A DNA stretch of 64,000 bases from Ochotona curzoniae (lineage: Eukaryota > Chordata > Mammalia > Lagomorpha > Ochotonidae): assembly GCF_017591425.1 (NCBI RefSeq), contig NW_024465885.1, forward strand, positions 46,681,001-46,745,000, in the 5' to 3' direction. Positions 32,822-44,144 of this stretch are shown in pieces. A model generated the notes under the pieces. It saw nothing but the letters and a program-made list of their open reading frames with translations, did no database searches and was not told the origin of the DNA. The stretch's first letter is position 1. Each line of letters begins with the position of its first letter. The translations under genes and the position numbers were made by a program.

Positions 32822-34095
32822 ATACGAGAGTTTGGCAGAGTGGCGGGGTACAAAATTAACGAACGAAAATCAACAGCCATAGTGTACGCAAATAACACCA
32901 AGATGGAAGAAGATCTAACCAACAGGATACCATTCAAAATAGCAGAGAGAAGTATGAAGTATTTGGGAATAAATTTAGCCAAAAGCGTAGGAGACCTATT
33001 CGAAGAAAACTACAAACTATTTAAAAAGGAAATTGAACAAAACCTCAAAAGATGGAATAACATCCCGTGCTCCTGGATAGGCAAAATCAATATCATTAAA
33101 ATGTCTATACTACCACAAGCAATATACATTTTCAATGCAATTCCAATCAAATTGCCCAAAACATTCTTCACGGAACTCGATACAATGATTCAAAAGTTTA
33201 TCTGGAAACACAAAAAACCACGAATAGCTAGAACCATCCTGAAAAATAAGAAGTTAGCAGGGGGAATCACAATCCCGGACCTCTGGACATACTATAGAGC
33301 AGTGGTTATCAAAACAGCCTGGTACTGGCACAAAGACAGAAAGGAAGATCAATGGAATAGAATAGAAACACCAAAAGGGAACCCACACAAATACAGCCAA
33401 TTAATCTTTGACAAAAAGACCAATGACAACTCAAGCAAGTGGCAAGGCCTCTTTAGTAAATGTTGTTGGGACAACTGGCTGATAGCCTGTAGAAACAAAA
33501 AGATAGACCCACATCTATCATCATACACCAAGAGCCAATCTACATGGATAAAAGACCTAAACCTACATCCAGAAACCTTCAAACTCTTGCAAGAAAATGT
33601 AGGAAATACCCTGCAAGACCTAGGAGTAGGTTCCGACTTTCTAAGAAGGACACCAAAAGCAATAGCAGTTGAGAACAGAATAAACAAATGGGACCTCATC
33701 AAACTAAGAAGCTTCTGTACAGCAAGGGAAACAATCAACAAAGTAAAAAAGCAACCCACAGAGTGGGAGAAGATCTTTGCACACGATATAGGCGATAGGG
33801 GGCTAATTTCCAGGATATACAAAGAACTTCAAAACAACCAAAAAACCAAAACGAACAAGCCACTCAAGAAATGGGCACGGGAAATGGGCAAACATTTCAC
33901 AAAGGAACAAGTCCAAATGGCAAACAAACATATGAAAAAATGTTCCAGCTCCCTAGCAATAAGGGAAATCCAAATTAAAACATCGATGAGGTACCACCTA
34001 ACACCAGCAAGATTGGCCCACATAAACAAGAACACCAACGACGCTTGCTGGCGAGGATGCGGGGAAAAGGGAACCCTACTCCATTGCTGGTGGAG
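32822..34095 (+). pseudogene. L1 ORF2 RT-thumb to cysteine motif, inverted part
   Basis: A continuous frame runs from LIREFGRVAGYKINERKS (just after the RT active-site region, which is absent) through YLGINLAKSVGDLFEENY, WIGKINIIKMSILPQAIYIF, KPRIARTILKNKKLAGGI and TPARLAHINKN to CGEKGTLLHCWW. The last cysteine of the motif falls at the breakpoint. The frame opens at 32744 in antisense L1 and continues to 34339 through the target duplication into a CSINE, so its 531 codons are a chimera. Confidence 0.93.
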
Positions 34096-34110
34096 CTGGC
34101 AGGAGATCTT
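34096..34110. repeat. Target-site duplication, right copy (twin-primed L1)
   Basis: Exact match to 31970-31984. Confidence 0.93.
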
Positions 34111-34209
34111 GAACAGAGGCGAAGTGCCCATTGGATCAAGCGGTTGTTATCAGGGGTGGTACTGCCCCCTAGGGGCCACGTTTGGAAATTGGATGAGGTG
34201 GGGGTTTTG

Positions 34210-34497
34210 TATTTATTTGTGGTTGACAAGCAAATTTACAGAGAGAAAGAGTAAGATCTTCATCCACTGGTGCACTCCCCAAATGGCTGTGCCAATCCAC
34301 AGCCAGGAGCCAGGAGCCTCATCCAGGTCTCTGGCTTGAGTGCAGGGGCTTAAGGACTCAGGCCATTCTCTGCTGCTTTCCCAGGTGCATTAGCAGGGAG
34401 CTGGATAGGAAGTGGAGCAGCCAGGACTTGAACCGGCACCCAAATGGGATGGCAGCACCACAGACAGAGGCTTAATCTACTGCCCAATGGCCCCAGC
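34210..34497 (-). mobile_element. CSINE
   Basis: CATCCACTGGTGCACTCCCC, AGCCAGGAGCCAGGAGCCTC, TGCATTAGCAGGGAGCTGG and CTTGAACCGGCACCCAAATG, ending at the head CAATGGCCCCAGCC. Confidence 0.93.
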
Positions 34498-34984
34498 CAC
34501 AGCCCCAAGCAGGCGGTTTTTGCCCGTGGGAACCTCCTGACGTGTTTTGAGCAGGAGTAGATAGGGGACAGTAGCTCTGAGCAGAGTCAGCCATTGGCCC
34601 ACATACCATTCACATTGACCACCTGAGCCTGAAAACCAATTCCCCGTGAACACAACCAAGTGGGTTGTGTCAGGTCTTCCATGCTGGCGTCTCCCCGGGG
34701 GGCTGCAGCTGTAGTTCCAGTGCTGCTTGTATCCCTGGATCTGCCCCATCACCTTTGTCTGCCTTTGTCTTCTAGGGCAGTGCACCTCGCACGCGGGGGA
34801 GCCCACTTTCCTTCACCTTCGCATCCCACTTACTGCACGACGCACGTTTCCCAGGCATGTCTTAGTTTAAACTCAGCACTGTGATCCACATACGCAGTAG
34901 GAAGCTGCACTTTTCAGCCAGGTTTCTGTTTAGGTAATGAGGGGGCTGCTGGGAGGGGACTTTCACCTGGGACCCAGGGGGCTC
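34498..34984. other. Non-coding stretch, no recognised element
   Basis: Nothing identified. Confidence 0.4.
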
Positions 34985-35420
34985 AGATAGCTGGATAGAA
35001 AAGCAATAGGCGATAAATGAGACGATAGATAATATAGGGTAGAGAGCTATACAGATACATAATAGATGATTTTACAGATTGATAATAGATGGTGAATAAT
35101 TAGTATGTGATAGACGATGGATAGATGAGATAGTCAGATGATAAAGGCAGATAGTAGAGGAGCGATGACTCACGGATATTAGATTATTGATGGATGACGT
35201 GGAAAGACAATGTGTAATAGATGCACAACATTGATAGATACAGCTAAACAATAGATGTTCCATAACTGATACAGGTTGACGGACAACTTAGGTAAAAGAT
35301 GACAGATGGATAACTGATGGGAAACAGATGATTAATCAATGGCACGATATAACTAGATAACAGGTAGACACATGCTGTATGGCTGATGGATGATAGCCTG
35401 GGCAGATGGATAGATAAAGC
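34985..35420. repeat. Degenerate GATA/GATG microsatellite, about 435 bp
   Basis: GATA, GATG and ATAGATG words dominate with irregular spacing, indicating an old, decayed tetranucleotide array. Confidence 0.85.
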
Positions 35421-35509
35421 CCATCAGAACCAGTGCACTGCAGCTGCCAGATAGGTCCTGTGGGGCCACTCCTCTTGGGACCGAGGGCTTCTCTTTACAA
35501 GAAGGAGTT

Positions 35510-35823
35510 ATTTATTTCTTCCTTTTAAAGATTTTTTTTTATTTTAAAGGCAGAGAAAAGGAGAGATCTTCCATTTGCTGCTTCACTCCCTCAGTGGCTG
35601 CACCAGCTGGAGCTGGGCCAGTCCAAAACCAGGAGCCAGAAGCCTCCTCCAGGTCTCTCATGTGGGCGCAGGGGCCCAAGGACTTGGGTCATCCTCCATT
35701 GCTTTCCCAGACCATCAGCAGGTAGCTGGATCAGAAGTGGAGCAGCTGGGACTAGAACAGGTGCCCATACAGGATGCCAGCTCTGCAACTAGTAGATTAG
35801 CCTATGCGCCACTGTATCATCCC
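35510..35823 (-). mobile_element. CSINE, full length
   Basis: CCATTTGCTGCTTCACTCCC, AACCAGGAGCCAGAAGCCTC, CCCAAGGACTTGGGTCATCC and ACAGGTGCCCATACAGGATG. The antisense frame through it contributes to a 216-codon open frame that is not a gene. Confidence 0.93.
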
Positions 35824-36214
35824 AGACAGGGAAGCGAAGCAGAGGAGAGGCGGAGGAGAGAGAGGGAGGAAGCTCCTTTGTCAACGCCAGGTCAGGAGTC
35901 CTGCAAGGTGGCCGTCGCCCCAACCTCACTGGGTCTGGGGGTTCCCAGCGCTGACAGAGCCAGAGCCCCACGCTCTCCCTCTGCTCCACGCTCTGGCCAC
36001 CTCGCTGTTTGCGTGAGGGGGTGTGGCGTTTCCTTAGCACTGCACTTGAGCAGCCAGACCAGTCACTTACCACACACAGTTCCAGTTTGCACACAACTTC
36101 CCCGAAAAAGACGCTGTCAGATAGGTTTGCCATTAGTAACAACATGGAAGGGCCCAAGGGTTGATATATGGTGTACCTCCAGAGGTTCATGGGAAACCAG
36201 GGCAGGTATCTGGG
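35824..36214. other. Non-coding stretch, no recognised element
   Basis: A purine-rich start (35835-35870), then unique GC-rich DNA. Confidence 0.4.
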
Positions 36215-36475
36215 CAAAGCTTTAACTCTGATTAACACATGCGTGTCCCTGGATGCAGTCCCAGCTCCACTCCTGGCTCCAGCTTCCTGCTAAGGCGCGC
36301 ACTGGGAAACAGAGGTGCTGGTTCAAGGAGTGGGGTTCCTTCCAGCCACATGGCAGACCTGGATTGAGTTGCTGACCCCTGGCCTCAGTCCCCAGGTCGC
36401 TGCGCATGTCTGCGCAGGGAACCAGCAGACAACAGCTCCGTCTCTCACTGGAATGCATAAATAATTGTCTTTAAG
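36215..36475 (+). mobile_element. CSINE, older subfamily
   Basis: CTCCAGCTTCCTGCTAAGGC, GGCAGACCTGGATTGAGTTG and GGGAACCAGCAGACAACAGC are in order. Confidence 0.8.
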
Positions 36476-37336
36476 TTTTGGGGAAATTGCAATTAAAAGA
36501 TAATGTCCATATTCCATGAAACTTTGGAGTTTTTTAAATTACCTTTGATTTCTGCTGGGCTTCTGTTGGAGGAGTTATTCTCTTTCAGAAAATATATGCT
36601 CCTGCATGACCTCCTGCTGAAGGGTAACAGATCATTCACTCTGCGCAGGACACGAGTGGTTCCAACTGCTCAGGAGATAGGAAAATACAGACTAGAGTGA
36701 ATCTATTTGCAGAGTTCATCTAACCCCAACCAACAAAATAGCACTCCTCATTTCTCACATCCAGCTGACCTGGCCTGGAGCGTGTAGCTTCTTTCCAAGT
36801 CGGTCTCCTTTGGTTCCCTATCAACACAACTGGATTTTGTATAGAGCAGACATGGGCTGAAATGAAAAGATGTCACTCTGCTCTGTGTTTCCAGATGCAG
36901 GACACCAATAACGCACATACAGAACCCTTAAGTAGGCAGATGATCCCTTTTGTCATTTTCCCTTTCTGGAATGTGGGTCTCACAGCTGGAGTTCCCACAA
37001 CCACTTTGGGACAATAAGCCTACCTTGAGAATGGAAGCTTCCAGATGATCAGGCAGAAGAATTGAGAACGCCTGAGTCCTAGGGGACTCAATCCTGGAGT
37101 CAGTACTAACCCATTCACTGGCTACTTCAGACCCCTTCCATAGAACCAGAAACACCCAACCAATTCAGTCTACACTGATAACTAGTAATTATCAGACAGG
37201 TCCTCCCTGACTCAGGTGGGAAGATCTGTTCTCTGAAAGGTAACTCGGATGTGACCAATGACACAATAGGAAAGATTATTCAAGCTTTGTGGCCTGATCC
37301 TGCATTTTATGCCCACACCCCTCAATGCTCTACATT
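36476..37336. other. Non-coding stretch, no recognised element
   Basis: AT-moderate unique sequence; nothing identified. Confidence 0.4.
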
Positions 37337-37672
37337 CCCCAGAGCCCCACAGCCCCCAGTGCCCCACAGCCCCCAGAGCCCCATAGCTCCCAGTGCCCCA
37401 CAGCCCCCAGAGCCCCACAGCCCCCAGTGCCCCACAGCATCCCAGTGCCCTCCCCCGTGTCCCAAGAGCCCCACAGCCCCCAGAGCCCCATAGCTCCCAG
37501 TGCCCCACAGCCCCCAGAGCCCCACAGCCCCCAGAGCCCCATAGCCCCCAGAGCCCCACAGCCCCCAGAGCCCCACAGCCCCCAGAGCCCCACAGCCCCC
37601 AATGTCCCATAGCATCCCAGTGCCCCCCCCCCCGTGTCCCAAGAGCCCCACAGCCCCCAGTGCCCCACAGGG
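37337..37672. repeat. 17-bp minisatellite with a higher-order repeat
   Basis: About 19-20 units of a 17-bp motif, AGCCCCACAGCCCCCAG, with variants (CATAGCTCC, CAGTG). A longer block containing AGCATCCCAGTGCCC, a C-run and GTGTCCCAAGAG occurs twice about 175 bp apart (37436 and 37611). Since 17 is not a multiple of 3, each strand shows open frames in several registers (Pro/Ser-rich on plus, Gly/Trp/Leu-rich on minus). These are not genes. Confidence 0.95.
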
Positions 37673-37704
37673 CATGGAGGCCTCTGTCTCTTAAGAACAG
37701 AAAT

Positions 37705-37943
37705 CTTTAGGGACCAATGTTGTGGCATTATAAACCAAGCCTCTGCTTGAGGCACCTGCATCCACTATGGGCACTGGTTTAAGTCTCAGATCCTAATCAA
37801 TGAACCTGGGAAAGCAGCAGAAGATAATCCAAAAAGGGTTTTGCACCCATGTGGGAGAATCAGATTGCATTCTCGGCTCCTGGCTTTGGATTGGTTCAGC
37901 TCTGGTCATTTTAGCCACTTAGGGAATAAACCAATGTATTCTC

Positions 37944-37975
<32 letters not shown>
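37705..37975 (+). mobile_element. CSINE, (CT)n tail
   Basis: ATGGGCACTGGTTTAAGTCTC, CCTGGGAAAGCAGCAGAAG and CTTTGGATTGGTTCAGCTCTG lead into a long CT tract. Confidence 0.9.
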
Positions 37976-38402
37976 ACCCACTCCCCTGCACACACACACT
38001 CTGCATGTGTGGGTGTGTTGGTGGGCATCCTGCCAATTTAACTGCCCCTGACCTTCCTCTCTATGGGCAGACCCAAGCAACTGGTTCCAGTGTCAAGGGG
38101 TGTCCTTCCCAACCGAGTGTGGGACCATCAGCTGTGAAGAGCAAAGCTTGTTTTCGTAGGTCATTTGGAATTGGAAATTAGAATGGAAAGGAAGAGGAGG
38201 AAGAGGAGAAGAAGAAAGAAAGGAGAGCAGGAGGAGCAACTTCTCCAGGAAAACTGAGCAAACTGCTAAGTGGAGCAGGTAGGCTGTGGCTGTGTGGGTG
38301 TCCCTGAGAGGCCCCGCCCACTGCATACCACTCCCCAGGTAGGACTCAGGCCCCGGGCCACGCCCTCTCCCAGGGGGCTGGCTAGCTCCACTGGCCTCTG
38401 TG

Positions 38403-38437
<35 letters not shown>

Positions 38438-39704
38438 CTCAGCTTTCTGCCAGGAGCCAGGGGCTTTATCCAGCACAGGTACAGGAGTCATTCTTAGGCC
38501 ATCTTCTGCCCCAGGCCCTCTTGCCAAGGGCCTGCTGAGTCCAGATGATTCCAGCAGAAATTCAAGCTTCTGTCAACTGGTGCCTGCAGAAACAGAGGAA
38601 CTTCAGACCTCATTACATGCAGTGGATCACATCCTCCTGTAATTGCCTACCCTGCTTCTGGGCCAGCCGCAGCTCCCCTTGGGGGCTGCCACTCCTGTGA
38701 GATGAATGGGCTGTGACACTTTCTGCCTACAGAAAGGCCTTTGTGTTTCTTTTACTGCAGGGAACACCAGCAGGAGCAGGGTACCTGTGAGACCTGCAGG
38801 AGGACCCGGGCCCTGAAGCTGTGTCTGTAGCTGGCCCAGTCCCTGTCACTTGCTCCCTGGGGTTTGCAAACCCCTTGCTCCTGTGCAGACACACCTGGCC
38901 CCCAGCCCTGTGCCCTCCTTGTCGTCAGTAGTGGACCCCGGCCTCCTTGGCCTGGCTTCGGGCTGCCTTCACTGCGCGACCCGTTGCATCTGCCACTTGC
39001 CCCCAACTGAGATTCAGGTCCCTGTATCTCAAGTCACAATTGTCTTCCAGCCCTAGACCGGTCACCTCTGCTGGCAAATGCATCCCCAGGCACTGACCCC
39101 GTGGGGACCCATTCCCTTTACAAGCCAGCGGGCTTTGCAGATTCTCTGTCCCACCAGCCACTCCCACAGCCCTAACCTGCTGGAGCCTCCCGTGTGCTGG
39201 TCGGCTTCCTCCGTCCCAACAAGAGTAGGAGTGGTCAGCTATGCTGACTTGGTACGAACCAAGCTCAATGTCCATTTGTGGAGACAAACGCTGCCAATCC
39301 CATCTCTCCACCTTGTTCCCACACTCACCAAGAATGAAACGGATTGGATATCCTGGTTGTCTCAGTGGTGCCACCTTTCCTTAGGGGCATCCCCACCCAG
39401 GACCAGGGCTGGTGAACTCCCACCAGCCTCCTGAGTCCATGGAATAACTCCAGTGTCCCCCTGAGTCTATCACTCTTAAGCTGGAGGCAATTCCCACCTG
39501 GTGACATGGGGCAGCATCTTGTACCCTGTTTCATTACACAGCTGGGGTGCGGGAGAGAGCTCTGGGGTTCAGTGAGTGAAAGCCGGGGATGCCAATATGC
39601 ATCTTACAAGACACGGGACAGTCACAGCCTCCACCTCCACAAAGGAAAAAAGGCCCATCCCAAGAACCCTACCTACACATGGCTGGGTACCTCAAATTAC
39701 GGAT
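37976..39704. other. Non-coding stretch with purine tract and (TG)n
   Basis: A purine-rich run lies near 38190-38240 and (TG)15 at 38404-38434. Two overlapping 110-150 codon frames at 38925-39434 lie on opposite strands and resemble no known protein. Confidence 0.4.
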
Positions 39705-40035
39705 ACACTGGTGTTTGTGGCATATTGGATAAGGCCACAACCTGCGATGCCAGCATTCCATATGGGCACTGCTTTGAGTCCCTCATGCTCCACTTCCCAT
39801 CCAGCTCTCAGCTAAAGCACCTGGGAAAACATCAAAGGATGGCCCAAAACCTTGGGACCCTGCACCCGTGTTGGAGATCCAAAGGAAACTCTTGGCTCCT
39901 GGCTTCAGACCCGTCCAGCTCCGACTGTTGCGGCCATTTGGGGAGTGAAACAGTAGATGGGAGATCTCAGTCTATATCTCTTTTCTCTCTCCCTGTGTAA
40001 CTCTACTTCTCAGCTAAATAAATAAATTCTTTTGA
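39705..40035 (+). mobile_element. CSINE, full length
   Basis: The head GTGTTTGTGGCATATTGGAT, CCACTTCCCATCCAGCTCTC, AAACCTTGGGACCCTGCACC and GCTAAATAAATAAATTCTTT. Confidence 0.93.
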
Positions 40036-40149
40036 ATAAAAATAACAGGAAATGGAATTCTAAGATACAATTATTTTATTGCAAAAGAATTTTGAAATCC
40101 AGGTAACTGAGGGGTTCCTCACCAAAAGTTCATAGAAAATGCATATTGT

Positions 40150-40382
40150 GGGCCCAGTGCCATGGCCTAGCGGTTTAACTCCTCACCTTGAATGCGCCAG
40201 GATCCCATATGGGCACCAGTTACAATCCTGGCAGCCCTGCTTCCCATCCAGCTCCCTGCTTGTGGCCTGAGAAGACAGTCAAGGATGACCCAAAGGCTTG
40301 GGATCTTGCATTTGAGTGGTAGACCTGGAAGAGGCTCTGGGCTCCTGGCTTTGGATTGGCTCAGCTCTGGCCGTTGCAGCCA
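40150..40382 (+). mobile_element. CSINE, tailless, left arm of an inverted dimer
   Basis: A pika-type head (GGGCCCAGTGCCATGGCCTAG) leads through the body to CAGCTCTGGCCGTTGCAGCC. There the SINE stops, lacking the GGAGTGAACC zone and tail, and the inverted arm starts at once. Confidence 0.93.
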
Positions 40383-40562
40383 GGATCCAGGAGCCTCTTC
40401 CGGGTCTCCCACGCAGGGACTGGGCCGTCCTCGACACTTTCCTGGGCCACAGGCAGGGAGCTGGATGGGAAGCGGGGACTGCCGGCATTAGAACTGGTGC
40501 CCATATGGGATCCCGGGTGTGCAAGGCGAGGACCTTAACCACTGCACCATTGCCCCAGGCCC
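40383..40562 (-). mobile_element. CSINE, tailless, right arm of an inverted dimer
   Basis: It starts in GGATCCAGGAGCCTCTTCCG, has an internal deletion between the GGGTCTCCCACGCAGGGAC and CTTTCCTGGGCCACAGGC blocks, and ends in the head GCACCATTGCCCCAGGCCC. The two heads face outward. Confidence 0.93.
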
Positions 40563-41840
40563 TAGCTCCCTGCATGTTACAAAGAGCATCTCCTTACAGG
40601 GTGGGGAGTGTCCAGGTGGGAACCAAACTTCAATATATCTAGGGCAGACTATCTTTTTTTTGTTTTTTTCAAATGACCTTGGGCAGAAAACAAAAACTAA
40701 AGCAAACGAACAAGGAAACAAACAAGAGAAGAAAAAACAAACCACTCCTCCTGCTATGCGATCGATCGGCCTGGTCAAGACCGTGGTCCGGCATCTCTCC
40801 TGGCTCCTGCTTGCCTACGGGAGCTACCAAAGCCACCCAGGGGACATTCTGGTTTGCAGAAAAACCAAAGGCCTGCAACAGGAAGTCAGAGGGGCCCGTG
40901 TGTTTCTGGAAGTCAGTCCTCCACCAGTTCTCCCCTTGAAACTTCGTCCATCCTGCTCCCGGGAAAGCTCTGGCTGAAGGGCCAATGAGAGAACAGTACA
41001 GAGAACATCTTGGTTTCTAAGCTCACGGAGCAGGGTGGAGAATTTTTTAATAAAGCCAAACCACACACACCTCTCCTGGGGCATGAAAAAAAAAATGTGT
41101 ACATCAACCAGACAAAACCGCGCACATGACTGGGCTCCTCACGCGCCCTGCACACGGGGCTCGCCAAGCCTGGAGGTGAAGGCTTATTTGCTCAGTGGAA
41201 ATTCTCAAATAATGGTTCTGCCTGTTGCAGCAGGTCAAAGCTGCAGTTACATTGTGTCAGGCTTTTGTTCAACACAGGATTTCTCTGTGGGACAATATTT
41301 GAACAGATGGTGGCAGCGGTTGGGGAGGTGGGTGGCCCCCGTGGCAGCAGGATGCCCGAGTGATTTCTAGGCTGAGACCCGGATGTCAGGTCTCCGGCCA
41401 TTGGCCAACTCACCTGTAGGACCTGGAGGGCTCGGAGATGTCACCTTCCACATTGCTTCCTGTAGCTGAGCCTCGGATCCTCGCTTTCCCCCTGCAGGGT
41501 ATGACTGTGTCGGTTAGGACTCCTTCCAGCGGCAAGTAACAGCAAACCCACCGGAGAGCAGACTTAAGCAATCGGGACCATCAGCTAGTTACATCACAGC
41601 GTGGGTAGTTGGAAGTAGAGGATGCCAGGGCTGCTGTTAAACACTTTAAGGACGTCTTTGGGGTTCCTCAAAGTCAGATTTCCAGCTCAAACGCATTACT
41701 CCTGCTCAGAAGTTGCTTCCATAGCTGCAAACACAATGTCTTAACCCAGAAGAGGGGGTGGGCAGCACACTCCTGTGACCAGAGACCAAAAGGGCTCCCA
41801 GGCCGACAGGGCCAACTTGAGAACCATCTGGCCTTAGTGC
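40563..41840. other. Non-coding stretch, no recognised element
   Basis: An open plus frame (40519-40977) begins in the SINE head and is not supported as a gene. No repeat is recognised. Confidence 0.4.
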
Positions 41841-41844
41841 CAAG

Positions 41845-42095
41845 TCTATGAGCACTGGGGTTGAGGGGTCCAGTGGAGCAGTGGTCACCTTAGCCCAGGT
41901 TGCCTGGCCCGGGTCCTTGGCCCGCCTGAGGGATGGGTGCCAGATCCGTGAGCCTCAGAGGTGGCAGGTTCAGCAGGACCCAGGCTGCCTGGTTAGGTCC
42001 TTGGCCCACCTGTGAGAACTGGTCCTTCTCAGTGGCTCAGAAGGAGCAGTGCAGAGCAGGCCATTGTGCGCATGGAGGATAGGGCAGCCTGTTGG
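41845..42095 (+). repeat. Two to three VNTR-like units of the unclassified family
   Basis: Units carry GGTGCCAGATCCGTGAGCC, CAGCAGGACCCAGGCTGCC and GGTCCTTGGCCC(A/G)CCTG, related to the 80-90 bp units at 5395-5775 and in the same position relative to the 3' unit. Confidence 0.5.
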
Positions 42096-42104
42096 GACCT
42101 GCAC

Positions 42105-42460
42105 AGGTCATTTGGTACCATTGCAGAGGAAACATAACAGAACAAATTGGAAACAACCCAGCCAAATGATGATGAAAAAATGTGGTTGAATGGACTATAA
42201 GGTTGACTATGTCAGCCAATGGACATTGAAAGGGTTCCCTCATCCTTGGATCAGCAAAATCAGCATTTCAGAACTATCACAACCAACTGGGCAGAATCCT
42301 CAGAGCGTGAGTCACACTGGGACCCTGGCTTGATATCGAGTAGCCATTCTCCATCCCTGGGTTCTGGGAAGCTGGGTATGGCTTCTCCCATTGTCTCCCA
42401 CCTTTCTCCAGACATAGGAAGAAGAAACGTAAAATTTGGAACAATGATCGCACCCACTTT
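42105..42460 (+). repeat. Unclassified dispersed repeat, copy 2 (3' unit)
   Basis: Collinear with 5800-6150 throughout, including GTTGACTATGTCAGCCAATG and the end AAATTTGGA. Beyond about 42460 the two copies diverge. Confidence 0.65.
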
Positions 42461-44144
42461 TCCCTAACCCTTGGTGCTTCCCACTCTGATCAACTATGTT
42501 AACATAATCTAAACTTAAAAAACAAAAGGAAAGTTCTTACCATGTCCCACCTTCTCTTCCTTTTAGCTCCATCTGTCTCTAGATTTTATTTAAGTGTGAC
42601 AACTCCCCATGGTTTCCTGATAGGAGGGACCCTTAGGCCAGGGCTTACATGCTTTCTGCATTCAAACCTCTTAGTTTTTGTTAGGGTTTTCAACTCAGAA
42701 TAAGACAACAGAAGTCTACACCAATCATAGCTGGGTTTTTACTAGTGGTTCCACAGACCCAGTGCCCATTGGAAGACTTCACAGACTGACTTCCTGCCTT
42801 CTCAATCAGTTGAGATATAAGCAGTGTGCATTTGAGTGTGTTTTGCACAGGCTTGGCACAGGTTGTAACTCTTGGGAACAGGAAAGCATGTGTTAAGTAG
42901 ATGAAAAGTCATCTGTGCAAAATTCCATTTGCTCACGTCCTTTTGATCAGGACAAAAGTGCTTCCTTTCCACCACTGATCTTAGCTTACTTGTTCTTTAT
43001 CAGTGGCTGGCTAATCCTGGGCTGGGGAACAAGGCCCAGTGGTTGGGCCTTGTCTGATAAACATGCCCATGTTTTACTCTAACCTGGTCCCCTGGGCTCT
43101 CCCACTGCTATGGGTGTGCCTCCATAGTGCCACCTTCCCAGCCATGTACACTTGGGCACATCTTGGCCGCTTTGCAGCTGAGGATCATGGGTAAGACAAG
43201 GGTACAGCTGGCATGTACTTCAGAGGACCCCCTGCCTGGGATTGGGGAGGGTGGTCGAGGGCACAGGAGAGGGCTGTGTTTTCAACAGAATGGATTGTGC
43301 CAAGTTGGTTCAGGGGCTCCCTGTCGGCAGCTCCAACGTTTCTCCGTTAGAGTGACTGTGGAAAGTTCCAGACACCATTGATTGGAGCAGAAGCCAGACA
43401 AAAAAGTGAGGTGCTCTGTAGACTCACAGCAAACGGTGGACTGGGGGAAACCCTGCCTTTGCCACTTAAAGTTTGTGCCCTGTAAATGAGTTCTGTGTGC
43501 CTTGCGGACACAGCCCAGTTCCCAGCTGGACACCTCTGGTGGCCAGGCCCCACGGAGCAGGCTCCCAATGAGATCTTCCAGATCAAGCTTTAAAAGTGTG
43601 TGTTATTTATGATACCCTGCCTGGTTCCAGAACATGGGCTGAAGGCTGCTAACCTCAATATACAGTCCTGAAAAGCTGAGTCAGCCTCCTGGTTGGCTGT
43701 AAACATTCTGCCACAAATGGAGAAAAATGTTGCAATTCTCTCTTTTTTTTTTTTCATCATAAAGAAACTTTTTCCAGATGATTTCATAATTTTACAATAG
43801 TCAGACATTACTGACAATCAGATACAGTTCATTGTCTCTCTAGAATGTTCTTTTTGATCTGGAATTGCACCAAATGCCAAGAGTTTTCATCTCATCACTG
43901 GATAGATGTGCTCTGCACGGACAAAGCCCAGCAAGCGCAGCCAACCCCAATGGTACTAACGTCTAGGTCACTGCCCTTGCCTGTGGCAACAAGCTTCTCC
44001 CAACTCTCCCCGTTTGCTTATTTTATCTTATTTCTTCCAACCTCAAGGCACAGAACTCTCAAATCTCTTCCTTCAGAGAAATAATTAAGATTCCCATGAG
44101 TTCGCAATTTATTCAAATTTATATCCTCACTTACTTTGTTTTCC
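42461..44144. other. Non-coding stretch, no recognised element
   Basis: A poly(T) of 12 lies near 43742-43754 and could be the tail of an unrecognised minus-strand retroelement. Otherwise nothing identified. Confidence 0.35.

Larger units (their letters stand above)
31985..34095 (-). mobile_element. Young 5'-inverted (twin-primed) L1 insertion, about 2.1 kb
   Basis: The element reads on the minus strand: poly(T) at 31982-31999 is its A-tail, followed by the 3' UTR with the reverse complement of a G-rich tract (C-rich at 32050-32082) and the ORF2 C-terminus up to about 32815. There the orientation flips, and 32822-34095 is ORF2 in plus sense. The 15-bp duplication flanks the whole unit. The inverted segment is one open frame and the tail is nearly pure, so insertion was recent in evolutionary terms. 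It is a dead copy: ORF2 is split and the endonuclease and RT core are absent. Confidence 0.95.

Noticed and set aside
32744..34339. 531-codon open frame, the longest in the window
   Set aside because: It is L1 ORF2 from the inverted part of a twin-primed insertion, opened in antisense L1 and extended through a target duplication into a CSINE. Not a host gene.
35575..36225. 216-codon plus-strand frame
   Set aside because: The first half is antisense through a minus-strand CSINE.
37212..37761. Overlapping Pro/Ser-rich and Gly/Trp/Leu-rich frames on both strands
   Set aside because: Produced by the 17-bp minisatellite, which stays open in several registers.
43742..43754. Poly(T) as the tail of a minus-strand processed pseudogene
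   Set aside because: The adjacent sequence matches no gene or retroelement I know, and no flanking duplication was found.
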